Shown here in pieces: positions 8,809 through 17,514 of a stretch of DNA of 44,523 nucleotides; position 1 is the stretch's first letter; every line of letters starts with the position of its first letter. Under the pieces are notes generated by a model. It worked only from the letters and a program-made list of their open reading frames with translations. It searched no databases and was not told where the DNA came from. The DNA is taken from the NCBI GenBank assembly GCA_023436225.1, contig JAEZKA010000102.1, positions 1 through 44,523 of the forward strand, read 5' to 3'. The DNA is from Bacillota bacterium (GTDB taxonomy: Bacteria > Bacillota > Clostridia > Lachnospirales > Lachnospiraceae). The position numbers and the translations under genes are program-made.

Positions 8809-9363
8809 TTATTCACCGATATGCTTAACATAAACATCGCAATCATAATGGGTTCCATCCCTGCGAATTCCGACCTGCCGCTCCGTCATATAATACCTCA
8901 TTCCAGCCTTTTGCATTACCCTTCCTGAGGCAATATTCAATACATCATGCTTTGCCTGTATTGTTTGATAACCGATTTCATAGAAAAGAAAATGCTGCAC
9001 AGCAATCAATGCCTCAGTCATCAACCCCTGCTTCCAGTAGCTTTTTCCTAAACAATATCCCACCTCACAGGTGCCCGTTATATCATCGGTTATCTCAACA
9101 CTTATGGAACCCACTGTTTTGCCATTCCTCTTTAGTTCCAGGGCCCACACATAAGAATTCAATCGAAAATAATTATTGATCCAGGACATAATTCTCTTTC
9201 GCGATATCTCTTCATTCATATGAGGCCCCCAGGACAGATATTTACATACCTCTGGATCACCGGCCCAGTTCTGATACATATCCCTTGCATCCGTTTCCTC
9301 AAAACGTCGAAGAATAAGCCTCAAGGTCTCTATAGTAACCGTCCCCTTATGCTGTATATTCAT
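8809..9363 (-). CDS. GNAT-family N-acetyltransferase (RimJ/RimL-like)
   Basis: This 184-residue protein has the GNAT fold. It opens with the ETLRLILRRFEETDARDM segment typical of the RimJ/RimL subgroup, carries a GEVGYCLG-like beta-4 strand (CEVGYCLGKSYWKQGLMTEAL) that includes the acetyl-CoA binding region, and has the later VLNIASGRVMQKAGM motif. The acceptor could be a protein N-terminus or a small molecule. The start is the ATG of MNIQHKG, eight bases after GGAGGTG; the alternative ATG four codons upstream overlaps that ribosome site. No linked gene hints at a substrate. Confidence 0.88.
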   Translation of the reverse strand: MNIQHKGTVTIETLRLILRRFEETDARDMYQNWAGDPEVCKYLSWGPHMNEEISRKRIMSWINNYFRLNSYVWALELKRNGKTVGSISVEITDDITGTCEVGYCLGKSYWKQGLMTEALIAVQHFLFYEIGYQTIQAKHDVLNIASGRVMQKAGMRYYMTERQVGIRRDGTHYDCDVYVKHIGE

Positions 9364-9476
9364 TAGCACCTCCATAAAGTCCAGTTGATGATAGACAATC
9401 CTGTCTATCTCTCTTCAGAAAATGCTTATACAGGGACAAGTGCATATATTCCAGGCTTTCACAATTATCGAGCAAA

Positions 9477-9521
9477 AGGTGTGCCTGCCTACGATCCGAT
9501 GCCCGCATGATAGACACACCT
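9477..9521 (-). terminator. Probable terminator of pheT
   Basis: AGGTGTG (9477-9483) pairs with CACACCT (9515-9521) around a partly paired 31-base interior. On the minus strand TTTT follows. It lies 37 bp after the pheT stop. The stem is short, so this is moderate evidence. Confidence 0.5.
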
Positions 9522-9557
9522 ATTTATAACAATGAAAATATATTTATTATTCTGGTA

Positions 9558-11942
9558 CTATTTTCTGATTTCAAGGCCTTTCGTTGCCAATAACCCTAGA
9601 ATCTCATCTATCATATTCTGAATCTCAGTACCCTCTAAGGTTCTTTCCATCGAGCCGAATTCAAGACGTACGGTCACGCTCTTCTTTCCTGCCAACAGCT
9701 TCTCATCCTCAAAGATATCAACAAGACGAATTCCTTGTAGATAATCACACTTGTATTCCTTGATATAACCGACGATATTCTCATAACGTAAGTCTTTCTC
9801 TGCCAATAGGCTCAAGTCATAGGTTACTCCCGGATACTTGGATACCTCGGTATATCGAATTCCCTCTGCTTCAATTATTGCAAGATTCTCCAGATCGATC
9901 TCAGCAAAGGCAACATTCAGCTTCTTATCGATCTTATTCTTAACTCGTGGATCAAGGACGGAGAAATATCCTACCTCCTTACCCTTTACAAGAATACCTG
10001 CGTTATTGACCGGATGAATGTAATTGTATTTCTTAAGCTCTTCCTTTTCTGCGTAGGACGGACTGACATTCTTGATTGCCTGCACAAGTTGTTCAATCAT
10101 ATCCTTACATTTAAAATATACTTCCTTCTCTGATAATTTCTTACTCGCTACAACAAAGGCAAGCTTCTTACGTTCATTGGCAAGACCGTCCGCACGAAGC
10201 CCCTCTGCCACACGTCCGATCTCATACATGCCCATTTCAGGGAAGCTATCTGAATTCTTCGATACAAAGCCTAATAGGCTGGGGATCATCGTAGAACGGA
10301 TGGTATCATTTTCGGAAGCAAGAGAGTTAACAATCAGAATATTCGGCTCTGTCTGGATTCCCAACTCCTTATTCATCTTATTATCATACCAGATATAGCT
10401 ATGAACCTCATTCATGGCATAACGCTCGGTCAGCAGCTCCTTCATACGGTATTCATCACTTCTCTCTACACTGTGGCGAACCGGTACCATATAACCCTTT
10501 GTAGAACAGATGTCAAAATTATCATAGCCGTAGATACGGGTGATCTCTTCAATAATATCCGCCTTCATGGTGACATCCTTCGTTGCTCTCCAAGTGGGAA
10601 CGATCAGACGGAAGCTGTCCTGATCGCGTGTCACCTTAAAGCCAAGTGCGGTTAAGGTCTCTTCAATTTGATCGGAGGAGATGTCAATACCGGTATATTT
10701 ATCTACATATGCTTTATCAAAATCGATGCTTATGGTATCGTACTTCTTCACATAGCAATCTGTAAGGGAGGAGGTTACCTCTACTCCGGGATCGATATCG
10801 GTTAAAAGCTTTAGGAAACGTTCAATTGCAGGAATAGTTAATTCCGGATCCAAGGTTTTCTCATATCTTGCACTGGCATCGGTACGAAGCCCCAGTCTGG
10901 TCGCAGACTTACGAACGGAAACACCGTCGAAGTTGGCTGACTCAAGAAGTACTGAATCCGTATCACTCGTAATCTCCGAAAGCTCTCCACCCATAATTCC
11001 TGCGATTGCTACCGGTTCCTTCTCATCACAGATAAGTAAGGTATCCGTATCTACCTTACGCTCCACACTATCCAAGGTTGTAAAATCCACAACTTCAGGA
11101 TAAGTCTTTACGCGAATGGTGGAAACCTTCTTATGATCAAAGGCATGCATCGGCTGCCCAAGCTCCATCATCAGATAATTGGTTAGATCCGCCAGCAGGT
11201 TGATTGGTCTCATTCCGCAATAACTTAAGCGAATTCGCATATTAATCGGTGATTTCTTCTGTGTTATATTGCCGATGGATAAGCAGCTGTAACGATAACA
11301 TTTATCGATGTTCTCTACCTTAACATCGATTGCCTTCAGGTCCTTGTATATGCTGGTATCCTTGACTTCCAAAGGCTTAAGTGGCCTCTTGGTCAATACT
11401 GAGATCTCTCTTGCTATACCATAATGACCCCAGAGATCAGGGCGATTGGTCAAGGATTTGTTATCCACCTCAAAGATGGTATCATCAATCTGCATGATCT
11501 CTTTAATGTCGGTTCCCAACGGGTAGATATCCTCTAAGATCATCAGACCCGAATGATCATCACTGATTCCCAGCTCCTTCTCAGAGCAGCACATTCCATG
11601 ACTGATCTCACCGGCAATTTTTGCTTCTTTAATCTCTAATTCGCCTACCTGACCACCGAGGGTAGCAAAAGGAACCACTGCGCCAACAAATACATTCGGC
11701 GCACCACAGACACAGCCAACAATTTCCCTACCGATGTCTACCTTCACCAGATGAAGCTTTTTCGAATTCGGATGGTCATTGATCTCAATGATCTTACCTA
11801 CTACAACCCCCCTGATGTCCTTTCCTTTCTCATGAATTCCTTCTACCTCTGCAGTTGCCAGAGTAAATCTTCCGATCAATTCTTTTATATTGATACCTGA
11901 TAAATCCGTAAATTCGGATATCCAGTTCATTGAAATATACAT
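9558..11942 (-). CDS. pheT: Phenylalanine-tRNA ligase beta subunit
   Basis: This 794-residue protein is the full-length bacterial PheT. An OB-fold tRNA-binding domain covers about residues 40-150, with HPNSKKLHLVKVDIG as its signature. The B3/B4 editing region and B5 domain follow. The catalytic-like core lies around 470-670. The C-terminal anticodon-binding FDX-ACB domain begins near SKYPGVTYDLSLLAEK at about 700. GGAGGAATTATATC precedes the first ATG, which I accept over a second ATG four codons in. It lies 61 bp after pheS and shares its T-box-controlled transcript. Confidence 0.97.
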   Translation of the reverse strand: MYISMNWISEFTDLSGINIKELIGRFTLATAEVEGIHEKGKDIRGVVVGKIIEINDHPNSKKLHLVKVDIGREIVGCVCGAPNVFVGAVVPFATLGGQVGELEIKEAKIAGEISHGMCCSEKELGISDDHSGLMILEDIYPLGTDIKEIMQIDDTIFEVDNKSLTNRPDLWGHYGIAREISVLTKRPLKPLEVKDTSIYKDLKAIDVKVENIDKCYRYSCLSIGNITQKKSPINMRIRLSYCGMRPINLLADLTNYLMMELGQPMHAFDHKKVSTIRVKTYPEVVDFTTLDSVERKVDTDTLLICDEKEPVAIAGIMGGELSEITSDTDSVLLESANFDGVSVRKSATRLGLRTDASARYEKTLDPELTIPAIERFLKLLTDIDPGVEVTSSLTDCYVKKYDTISIDFDKAYVDKYTGIDISSDQIEETLTALGFKVTRDQDSFRLIVPTWRATKDVTMKADIIEEITRIYGYDNFDICSTKGYMVPVRHSVERSDEYRMKELLTERYAMNEVHSYIWYDNKMNKELGIQTEPNILIVNSLASENDTIRSTMIPSLLGFVSKNSDSFPEMGMYEIGRVAEGLRADGLANERKKLAFVVASKKLSEKEVYFKCKDMIEQLVQAIKNVSPSYAEKEELKKYNYIHPVNNAGILVKGKEVGYFSVLDPRVKNKIDKKLNVAFAEIDLENLAIIEAEGIRYTEVSKYPGVTYDLSLLAEKDLRYENIVGYIKEYKCDYLQGIRLVDIFEDEKLLAGKKSVTVRLEFGSMERTLEGTEIQNMIDEILGLLATKGLEIRK

Positions 11943-12003
11943 GATATAATTCCTCCAATCTATGACTATGATAATTGTATGTGATCACTGTAGCGTTATC
12001 TGC

Positions 12004-13044
12004 TTATCTCGAAAACTTTTTCAGTTGTTTTAGATTTCCGCTATTGAAGAGTCTGATGTCCTTGATGTTGTATTTCATCATCGCAAGTCTTGTCATACCA
12101 AGACCGAAAGCAAAACCAGTATATTTGTCCGGGTCAATGCCGCCAAGACTTAACACGTTCGGGTGAATCATGCCACAGGGTAATAGCTCCAGCCAACCGG
12201 ATTGCTTACAGGTAGGACAACCGGATCCTCCACAGATTGCACAGTTTATATCAAGCTCAAAACCAGGTTCCACGAAGGGGAAGAAGCCCGGGCGGAGTCT
12301 GACCTTGACATCTCTCTGGAATACCTCGGATAATAATACCTTCATGAAATAAATCAGGTTTGAGATAGAGATGTCATCACCTACCATCATACCTTCCATC
12401 TGGAAGAAGGTGTTCTCATGGCTGGCATCAATATTCTCATTACGGAAGCATCTTCCTGGGAACAATACCTTTAGCGGTTCGCCCGGTTTTGGTGCACCAT
12501 ATTTTCTCAAAATGGTATTCTGAGCGGCAGAGGTATGGGTCTTTAAAAGCTGTCCGTTCTCCAGATAATAGGTGTCCGTCATATCTCTTGCCGGATGGTT
12601 CTTAGGAATATTCACGCCCTCAAAGTTGTTGAATTCTGTCTGAATCTCAAGTCCATCCTCAATGATGAAGCCCATGGTCTTGAAGATATCTTCGATCTGC
12701 TTCTGAACGATGGTAATTGGATGCAAGGAACCAACCGGTTTATCGGAAGGGATGGAGAAATCATAGTGTTCTGCTTGCTCAATCTCCTTCTGGTACTCAC
12801 GCTCCTCTATCTTCTTCTGATAATCAACGATTGCCTTCTCGATCTCATCCTTTAGTATGTTTACCTGCATACCTGCTAATTTTTTAGCCTCTGCATCCAG
12901 ATTTCGAAGATCCTTTAAGGCCTCCGTTACAAGACCCTTCTTCCCGAGGAAAGCAACTCTAATCCGTTCCAGCTCCTCTTTTAAATTAGCAGCATTCAAT
13001 TCATCCAAAAACTGCTCTTTAATACGTTCAAGATTCTCTAACAT
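12004..13044 (-). CDS. pheS: Phenylalanine-tRNA ligase alpha subunit
   Basis: This 346-residue protein is the catalytic alpha subunit of PheRS. It has an N-terminal coiled coil to about residue 85, then the class II aminoacyl-tRNA synthetase core. Motif 2 is in the CFRNENIDASHENTF region and motif 3 is GFAFGLGMTRLAMM near the end. A four-cysteine cluster (CAIC and CPTC) precedes the GWLELLPCGMIHPNVL block. TAGGAGGTAGAAAT places the start at MLENLERI. With pheT it forms the (alpha-beta)2 enzyme that charges tRNA-Phe. Expression is under the T-box leader immediately upstream. Confidence 0.97.
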   Translation of the reverse strand: MLENLERIKEQFLDELNAANLKEELERIRVAFLGKKGLVTEALKDLRNLDAEAKKLAGMQVNILKDEIEKAIVDYQKKIEEREYQKEIEQAEHYDFSIPSDKPVGSLHPITIVQKQIEDIFKTMGFIIEDGLEIQTEFNNFEGVNIPKNHPARDMTDTYYLENGQLLKTHTSAAQNTILRKYGAPKPGEPLKVLFPGRCFRNENIDASHENTFFQMEGMMVGDDISISNLIYFMKVLLSEVFQRDVKVRLRPGFFPFVEPGFELDINCAICGGSGCPTCKQSGWLELLPCGMIHPNVLSLGGIDPDKYTGFAFGLGMTRLAMMKYNIKDIRLFNSGNLKQLKKFSR

Positions 13045-13188
13045 ATTTCTACCTCCTAAATTAATCAATTTCCTTGTTCCAAACTATTACCTCATGTATG
13101 CTCTAGCTTTGTACTGCATTATATCCGATTGTAAATATATAAAAATATAACAGCCGGAGAATATCGTAATAAATGAACTCCATAACGC

Positions 13189-13472
13189 AAAAAAAGCCCC
13201 CGCCCAAAAGGGACGAAAGCATCGTGGTACCACCCAAGTTTAAGCCTGCAGTGCAGACTCCTCAGCCAGTTGTAACGGTACTGATCCGGCTTCTCTTTTA
13301 TCACAAATAGAATGAATAAGCATCTCTCCGTATGTGATATCTTAAAAGCAACTCCGGTGCCGAACTTCGTGATACATCTGAACCCTGAACTTGCTCTCAG
13401 CCGGTGGCAAGCTCTCTCTGGCGGGAAAATATATCCTACTACATTCACCTTCAATGTTATTATCTTTTCACC
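13189..13472 (-). promoter_or_regulatory. T-box leader (tRNA-Phe sensing) of pheST
   Basis: The minus-strand leader contains the T-box core GGGTGGTACCACGATGC (13219-13235), which pairs with the tRNA acceptor end in the antiterminator. It is followed by the terminator hairpin (13196-13220) and a seven-T tract (13189-13195). Upstream are the AGAGAG and GGCTGAGAGC elements of stem I. A UUC phenylalanine codon at 13362-13364, in the context GAAGTTCGGCACCGGAG, is my best candidate for the specifier. T-boxes let transcription continue when uncharged cognate tRNA binds. Low charged tRNA-Phe should therefore raise pheST expression. Confidence 0.93.
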
Positions 13473-13473
13473 T

Positions 13474-13502
13474 ATCTTAATCGACTTTTTCCTTATTGTC
13501 AA
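13474..13502 (-). promoter_or_regulatory. Promoter of the pheST T-box transcript
   Basis: TTGACA (13497-13502) and TAAGAT (13474-13479) on the minus strand are separated by exactly 17 bp. They lie just upstream of stem I of the T-box leader. Confidence 0.8.
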
Positions 13503-13654
13503 GAGTAAGATGGGATTTTCCTTTTGACATTATTAATGAAACATTATATACTAATGTGATTATCGAATAGTGCAATTCACACTCAGCGATTAGTATTTCG
13601 CTTTGAGACGACATTATACATATGATTAGTGGCAAAGGTTAGGAGATCACAGCG

Positions 13655-14437
13655 ATGGATAAGAAAATACTATTTTTTGATATTGACGGAACCATATTAA
13701 GTCATAGAACCTACGAGGTGTCCGAAAGTACACAGAATGCAATCCGACAGGCTCAGGCTAATGGACATATATTAATGATAAATACAGGTAGAGTAAATTC
13801 CTTTATCGATAAGACAGTAGCTAACCTTGGCTTTGACGGTTTTATTTGCGGTTGCGGAACTCATATCATATATAAAGGAGAGGTACTATTCCATACCGAA
13901 TTACCGAAGGATTTGATCTCGCAACTGATCAAGGACCTTCGCGAAAATAAGATTGAAGCTGTTCTAGAGGGCTCCAGAAAGGTATATTATAATTATCATT
14001 CTACCAGTCCGATTATAAAAGGTATGATTGACTTAGTGAATAAGCATCAATTTTGTGTAGGCAGTTGGGACGAGCCGGATATCATGTTTGATAAGCTATG
14101 CATCTGGCCAGAGGATGATCAGACACTTCAGTTCTATGAAAAGTATAAGGATACTCTGGATTTTATTGATCGCGAAGGCCGATTATATGAGATTGTACCA
14201 AGGGGTTATTCCAAAGCCAGCGGAATCGAATTTATGCTTAAGAAGCTTGGTATTCCACATGAGAATACATATGCTTTCGGAGATGGCGAGAATGACCTAG
14301 CGATGCTAACCTATGCAAAGCATTCCATTGCGATGGGCAATTCCCCTCAGTCAATTAAAGATATCGTCTCCTATGTGACGGAGGATGTGGATCAACACGG
14401 GATAGAAAAGGCACTGAAACACTTTAATTTAATCTAA
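13655..14437 (+). CDS. Cof-type HAD-IIB hydrolase
   Basis: This 260-residue protein is a Cof-family haloacid dehalogenase phosphatase. Motif I is LFFDIDGTILS at residues 6-16, with the Asp nucleophile and general acid. The C-terminal motif AFGDGENDLAML followed by AIAMGNSP-like AMGNSPQSI is the magnesium-binding end of the fold. Between them lies a IIB cap domain. Such enzymes hydrolyse sugar phosphates or flavin and pyridoxal phosphates in the cytosol, and specificity cannot be read from sequence. GGAG lies 9-10 bases before the ATG. It is the first of two consecutive plus-strand genes. Confidence 0.92.
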   Translation: MDKKILFFDIDGTILSHRTYEVSESTQNAIRQAQANGHILMINTGRVNSFIDKTVANLGFDGFICGCGTHIIYKGEVLFHTELPKDLISQLIKDLRENKIEAVLEGSRKVYYNYHSTSPIIKGMIDLVNKHQFCVGSWDEPDIMFDKLCIWPEDDQTLQFYEKYKDTLDFIDREGRLYEIVPRGYSKASGIEFMLKKLGIPHENTYAFGDGENDLAMLTYAKHSIAMGNSPQSIKDIVSYVTEDVDQHGIEKALKHFNLI

Positions 14438-14453
14438 TTTTCCTAAATTATAC

Positions 14454-14472
14454 GGAGACTGATAAGGTCTCC
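14454..14472 (+). terminator. Short hairpin after the Cof gene
   Basis: GGAGAC (14454-14459) pairs with GTCTCC (14467-14472), followed by TATTATTATG. The stem is short and the T-run broken, so terminator function is only possible. Confidence 0.4.
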
Positions 14473-14535
14473 TATTATTATGCATTAGCTCTGCTTATAT
14501 ATGCTTTTTCTGTTCACAAAGACCTAAGATCAAGC

Positions 14536-14564
14536 TTGTACTGTCGCTCATTCTATGTTAGAAT
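14536..14564 (+). promoter_or_regulatory. Probable promoter of the FAD dehydrogenase gene
   Basis: TTGTAC (14536-14541) and TAGAAT (14559-14564) are 17 bp apart and lie 45 bp before the start codon. The -35 box is a weak match. Confidence 0.5.
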
Positions 14565-14609
14565 TAGCACGGTAATGAGATCAATATAATTCCAAAAGGA
14601 GTGTTGTCG

Positions 14610-16013
14610 ATGCAAAATTACGACGTAATTATCATAGGAGCCGGACCTTCCGGTATTTTTTGTGCCTATGAGCTTATTAAAAAGAACAAAGACCTAAAAA
14701 TACTGATGGTGGAAAAAGGCCGTCCGATTGAAAAGAGACTGTGTCCAAAGAGAACCACCAAACAATGTATCGGCTGCCAACCCTGTGCTATTACGACCGG
14801 TTTTGCTGGTGCCGGAGCATTCTCTGACGGAAAGCTCTCCCTATCTCCCGATGTAGGCGGTAATCTCCCCGATATCTTAGGCTACGACAGAGCAATGGAG
14901 CTGATTAAGGAATCGGATGATATTTATCTGAAATTTGGGGCAGATACCAATGTCTATGGCGTAGACAAGGAAGCCGAGATTCGTGAAATCCGAAGACGTG
15001 CTATTAATGCAAACTTAAAACTAATCGAATGCCCAATCCGTCACTTAGGAACGGAGGAAGGCTATAAAATTTATACCAGGCTCCAGGAGCATCTTCTGGC
15101 AGAGGGTGTTGAAATGATATTCAATACTATGGTTATGGATATTATTATTGAAGATAAGCAGGCAAGGGGTATAGTGACTGCTGGAGGTGATACCTTCTAT
15201 GCGAAGGAGATTGTATCTGCCATTGGACGCGAGGGCTCTGACTGGTTCAGCTCCATCTGCAAAGAGCATGGCATCGAAACCAAGGTCGGAACGGTAGATA
15301 TCGGGGTTCGTGTGGAAGTACGTGACGAGGTTATGGAATTCCTGAATAAGAATCTCTATGAAGCAAAGCTGGTATATTATACTCCTACCTTCGATGATAA
15401 AGTGCGTACCTTCTGTACCAACCCTTCCGGAGAGGTAGCTACCGAGTATTATGAGAATAATCTGGCTGTTGTGAATGGACATGCTTATAAGTCTAAGGAA
15501 TATAAGACCAATAATACCAACTTTGCTATTCTGGTGTCCAAAAACTTTACAAAACCCTTCAAGACTCCGATTGAATATGGTAAGCATATATCACAGCTCA
15601 GCAATATGCTCTGCGGCGGCAGAATACTCGTTCAGACCTTCGGCGACTTCCAAAGAGGCAGAAGAACTACAGAAGAGAGACTCTGCAGAAACAACCTGAT
15701 CCCTACCTTAAAGGATGCGGTTCCCGGAGATTTATCCTTAGTATTCCCTCATCGTATTATGGTGGATATTAAGGAAATGATCCTTGCACTCGATAAGGTT
15801 ACACCGGGTATTGCCAGTGATGAGACTCTACTCTATGGTGTTGAGGTTAAGTTCTATTCAAACAAGGTTGTTGTAAATACCGACTTTGAGACCAGTGTCG
15901 AGGGTCTTCGTGCCATCGGCGACGGCGCTGCGGTAACCCGTGGCTTACAGCAGGCTTCCGCCAACGGAATCAGCGTGGCAAGAAGCATCCTGACAAAGAT
16001 GGGTATACAATAA
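14610..16013 (+). CDS. FAD-dependent dehydrogenase (COG2509-like)
   Basis: This 467-residue flavoprotein opens with a Rossmann dinucleotide motif, YDVIIIGAGPSGIFCAYEL. A cysteine-rich stretch LCPKRTTKQCIGCQPC follows at about 50-65, then GFAGAGAFSDGKLSLS. The C-terminus has IGDGAAVTRGLQQASANG, the second FAD-contacting motif, ending in a helix. It resembles the uncharacterised FAD-dependent dehydrogenases widespread in Clostridia. The natural substrate is unknown. The start is the ATG of MQNYDV, eight bases after AAAGGAG; upstream GTG and TTG codons lie inside or beside that site. It is monocistronic, with a convergent neighbour behind a shared terminator. Confidence 0.88.
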   Translation: MQNYDVIIIGAGPSGIFCAYELIKKNKDLKILMVEKGRPIEKRLCPKRTTKQCIGCQPCAITTGFAGAGAFSDGKLSLSPDVGGNLPDILGYDRAMELIKESDDIYLKFGADTNVYGVDKEAEIREIRRRAINANLKLIECPIRHLGTEEGYKIYTRLQEHLLAEGVEMIFNTMVMDIIIEDKQARGIVTAGGDTFYAKEIVSAIGREGSDWFSSICKEHGIETKVGTVDIGVRVEVRDEVMEFLNKNLYEAKLVYYTPTFDDKVRTFCTNPSGEVATEYYENNLAVVNGHAYKSKEYKTNNTNFAILVSKNFTKPFKTPIEYGKHISQLSNMLCGGRILVQTFGDFQRGRRTTEERLCRNNLIPTLKDAVPGDLSLVFPHRIMVDIKEMILALDKVTPGIASDETLLYGVEVKFYSNKVVVNTDFETSVEGLRAIGDGAAVTRGLQQASANGISVARSILTKMGIQ

Positions 16014-16046
16014 AACGAAAGATCTCTCGCGTAATGATGTAAAATA

Positions 16047-16118
16047 AAGAATAAGGATTGATAATACGCCTCCCATAATGCACTGTTTGAGGGAAGAATA
16101 TTGTCAATCCTTATTCTT
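16047..16118. terminator. Bidirectional terminator between convergent genes
   Basis: A perfect 15-bp AT-rich stem (16047-16061 with 16104-16118) encloses a 42-base loop. It lies between the convergent FAD dehydrogenase and AAC(3) genes. The loop is long for a terminator. Confidence 0.55.
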
Positions 16119-16153
16119 ATATAATTTATACTACGAAAACTCCTAAGCCTTTA

Positions 16154-16930
16154 TTACAGCCACTCCTCAGGTACCGGATCTCCGGTCAGGAACAGATCCG
16201 GGTCTCTTTGCAGGTAAGAGGATGTCAACTCTGCCATGCCCACCGCGTCACATAGGTAACACTTAGCATCTCCAATACGTCCTTCCTCCGCAATTCCATA
16301 ATGTAAGAATGGTGGCATCATCTTATCATAGTTATGTGAGACATCGCCAACGGGGGTGTAATGTCCTCGCATCGGCCGATCTATCCGCTTTCCCTCAGGA
16401 GTTATGATCTGATAAGGACGGTAAAAATCAGTTAATCGGTTTTCAACCTGATTCCACTCCTCAACCCCATGAAGATAAGTGTTACTCTTTGGACTACAGC
16501 CAAGAAATAGTATCTTTGCCTTACGGTCATAGAGCTTACCCCAACAACCGGTTCTCGGGCACGGTGTTTCACTGTCTTCTTCCCCAGATATGTATTCAAA
16601 AGCATCCTGGCCATAGGCCGCTACGGAATGTGTCGGATGCCAAGACCTAATTACTCCCGGACGCTTTAAGAACAAATTTGTCAACAATCCAACGCAAGAG
16701 GGTTCTGTAGCCACATTGAATATTCTGTATTCATCACTCATCTGTGCCCAGGTATGAGTCGGAAAAATCAACAATCCCTCCTTCATATATTCCATGAAGG
16801 CATTCAGTACTGTATCGGCTCCGCCATCGACTTCTCCGATTGCCTTCATGGAGGAGTGGATTAATAGCGTATCCGTTGGATTAATTCCCAATTTTTTTAT
16901 ATCATGAATGATATCCTGCTTTGTATACAT
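16154..16930 (-). CDS. AAC(3)-family N-acetyltransferase
   Basis: This protein of about 258 residues belongs to the aminoglycoside 3-N-acetyltransferase superfamily. LIHSSMKAIGEVDGGADTVL, then the LLIFPTHTW block and HPTHSVAAYG, are the conserved acetyl-CoA and active-site blocks. Chromosomal members in Firmicutes often have no proven drug substrate, so resistance should not be assumed. Two ATGs are possible. I use the second (MYTKQDI), which has a GGGG site about eight bases upstream, because the first at 16948 has no ribosome site. It stands alone between the PII gene and the FAD dehydrogenase. Confidence 0.85.
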   Translation of the reverse strand: MYTKQDIIHDIKKLGINPTDTLLIHSSMKAIGEVDGGADTVLNAFMEYMKEGLLIFPTHTWAQMSDEYRIFNVATEPSCVGLLTNLFLKRPGVIRSWHPTHSVAAYGQDAFEYISGEEDSETPCPRTGCWGKLYDRKAKILFLGCSPKSNTYLHGVEEWNQVENRLTDFYRPYQIITPEGKRIDRPMRGHYTPVGDVSHNYDKMMPPFLHYGIAEEGRIGDAKCYLCDAVGMAELTSSYLQRDPDLFLTGDPVPEEWL

Positions 16931-17143
16931 GTTAATACCCCATTTCATTTATGTATCGATTTTTGACTATATTCCTAGTTTAACAAAAATCAATCCTTAT
17001 GGCAAACTATTTCCATTATCCCAAAAATAAAATCAGGTAACTCTGTATACAATCGAATGAAAGCTCCCTAATCCGTTGGGTTTCATGGATTACTCCATTC
17101 TACCCGCTCATTATTGGGGAGCTTTCTATCCAATTCTTATTCC

Positions 17144-17488
17144 TTACTCAAGTGCATTATCCCCGGTCTCCCCGGTTCTGATACGGATTGCTTCCTCTAC
17201 ATTATAGATGAATATTTTACCGTCACCGATTTCACCAGTACGAGCGCTCTGATGAATTTTTTGGACGATCTCCGCTGCTTCCTCATCCTTAACGATTAGA
17301 TCTATCTCAACCTTAGGAATTAAATCTGTCTGGAACTTTTCACCTCTCCAGGCTTGAACAATACCTTTCTGTGTCCCCTGCCCCATCACATCCGTGATGA
17401 TAATACCACGGTAGCATTTTGACTTTTCCAATGCCGCTCTTACATCGGCAAGCTTCTCTGGCTGCAATATTGCTTTAATATGCTTCAT
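17144..17488 (-). CDS. PII nitrogen-regulatory protein (GlnK/GlnB family)
   Basis: This 114-residue protein is a PII signal protein: trimeric, binding ATP/ADP and 2-oxoglutarate, and usually docking on AmtB. MKHIKAILQPEKLADVRAAL and the C-terminal TGEIGDGKIF and RIRTGE blocks are conserved. The T-loop (about residues 37-56) reads GQGTQKGIVQAWRGEKF. The residue matching the uridylylated Tyr51 of E. coli GlnB is Phe52, and Trp47 replaces Tyr46. AAGGAGG precedes the ATG. It follows amtB by 26 bp, the classic amtB-glnK pairing, so it most likely gates ammonium uptake by direct binding. Confidence 0.94.
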   Translation of the reverse strand: MKHIKAILQPEKLADVRAALEKSKCYRGIIITDVMGQGTQKGIVQAWRGEKFQTDLIPKVEIDLIVKDEEAAEIVQKIHQSARTGEIGDGKIFIYNVEEAIRIRTGETGDNALE

Positions 17489-17514
17489 TCCTATATCCTC
17501 CTTCTTCGTTATAA

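Noticed and set aside
12612..12855. Overlapping open frames within pheS on both strands.
   Set aside because: They are antisense or shifted frames of a clearly conserved gene, without ribosome sites.
13119..13502. A 127-codon minus-strand open frame before pheS.
   Set aside because: It lies within the T-box leader, whose conserved RNA motifs explain the sequence.
16154..16930. Aminoglycoside resistance gene.
   Set aside because: The family match supports an AAC(3)-type fold only. Chromosomal members often have no drug activity, and no resistance-gene context is present.
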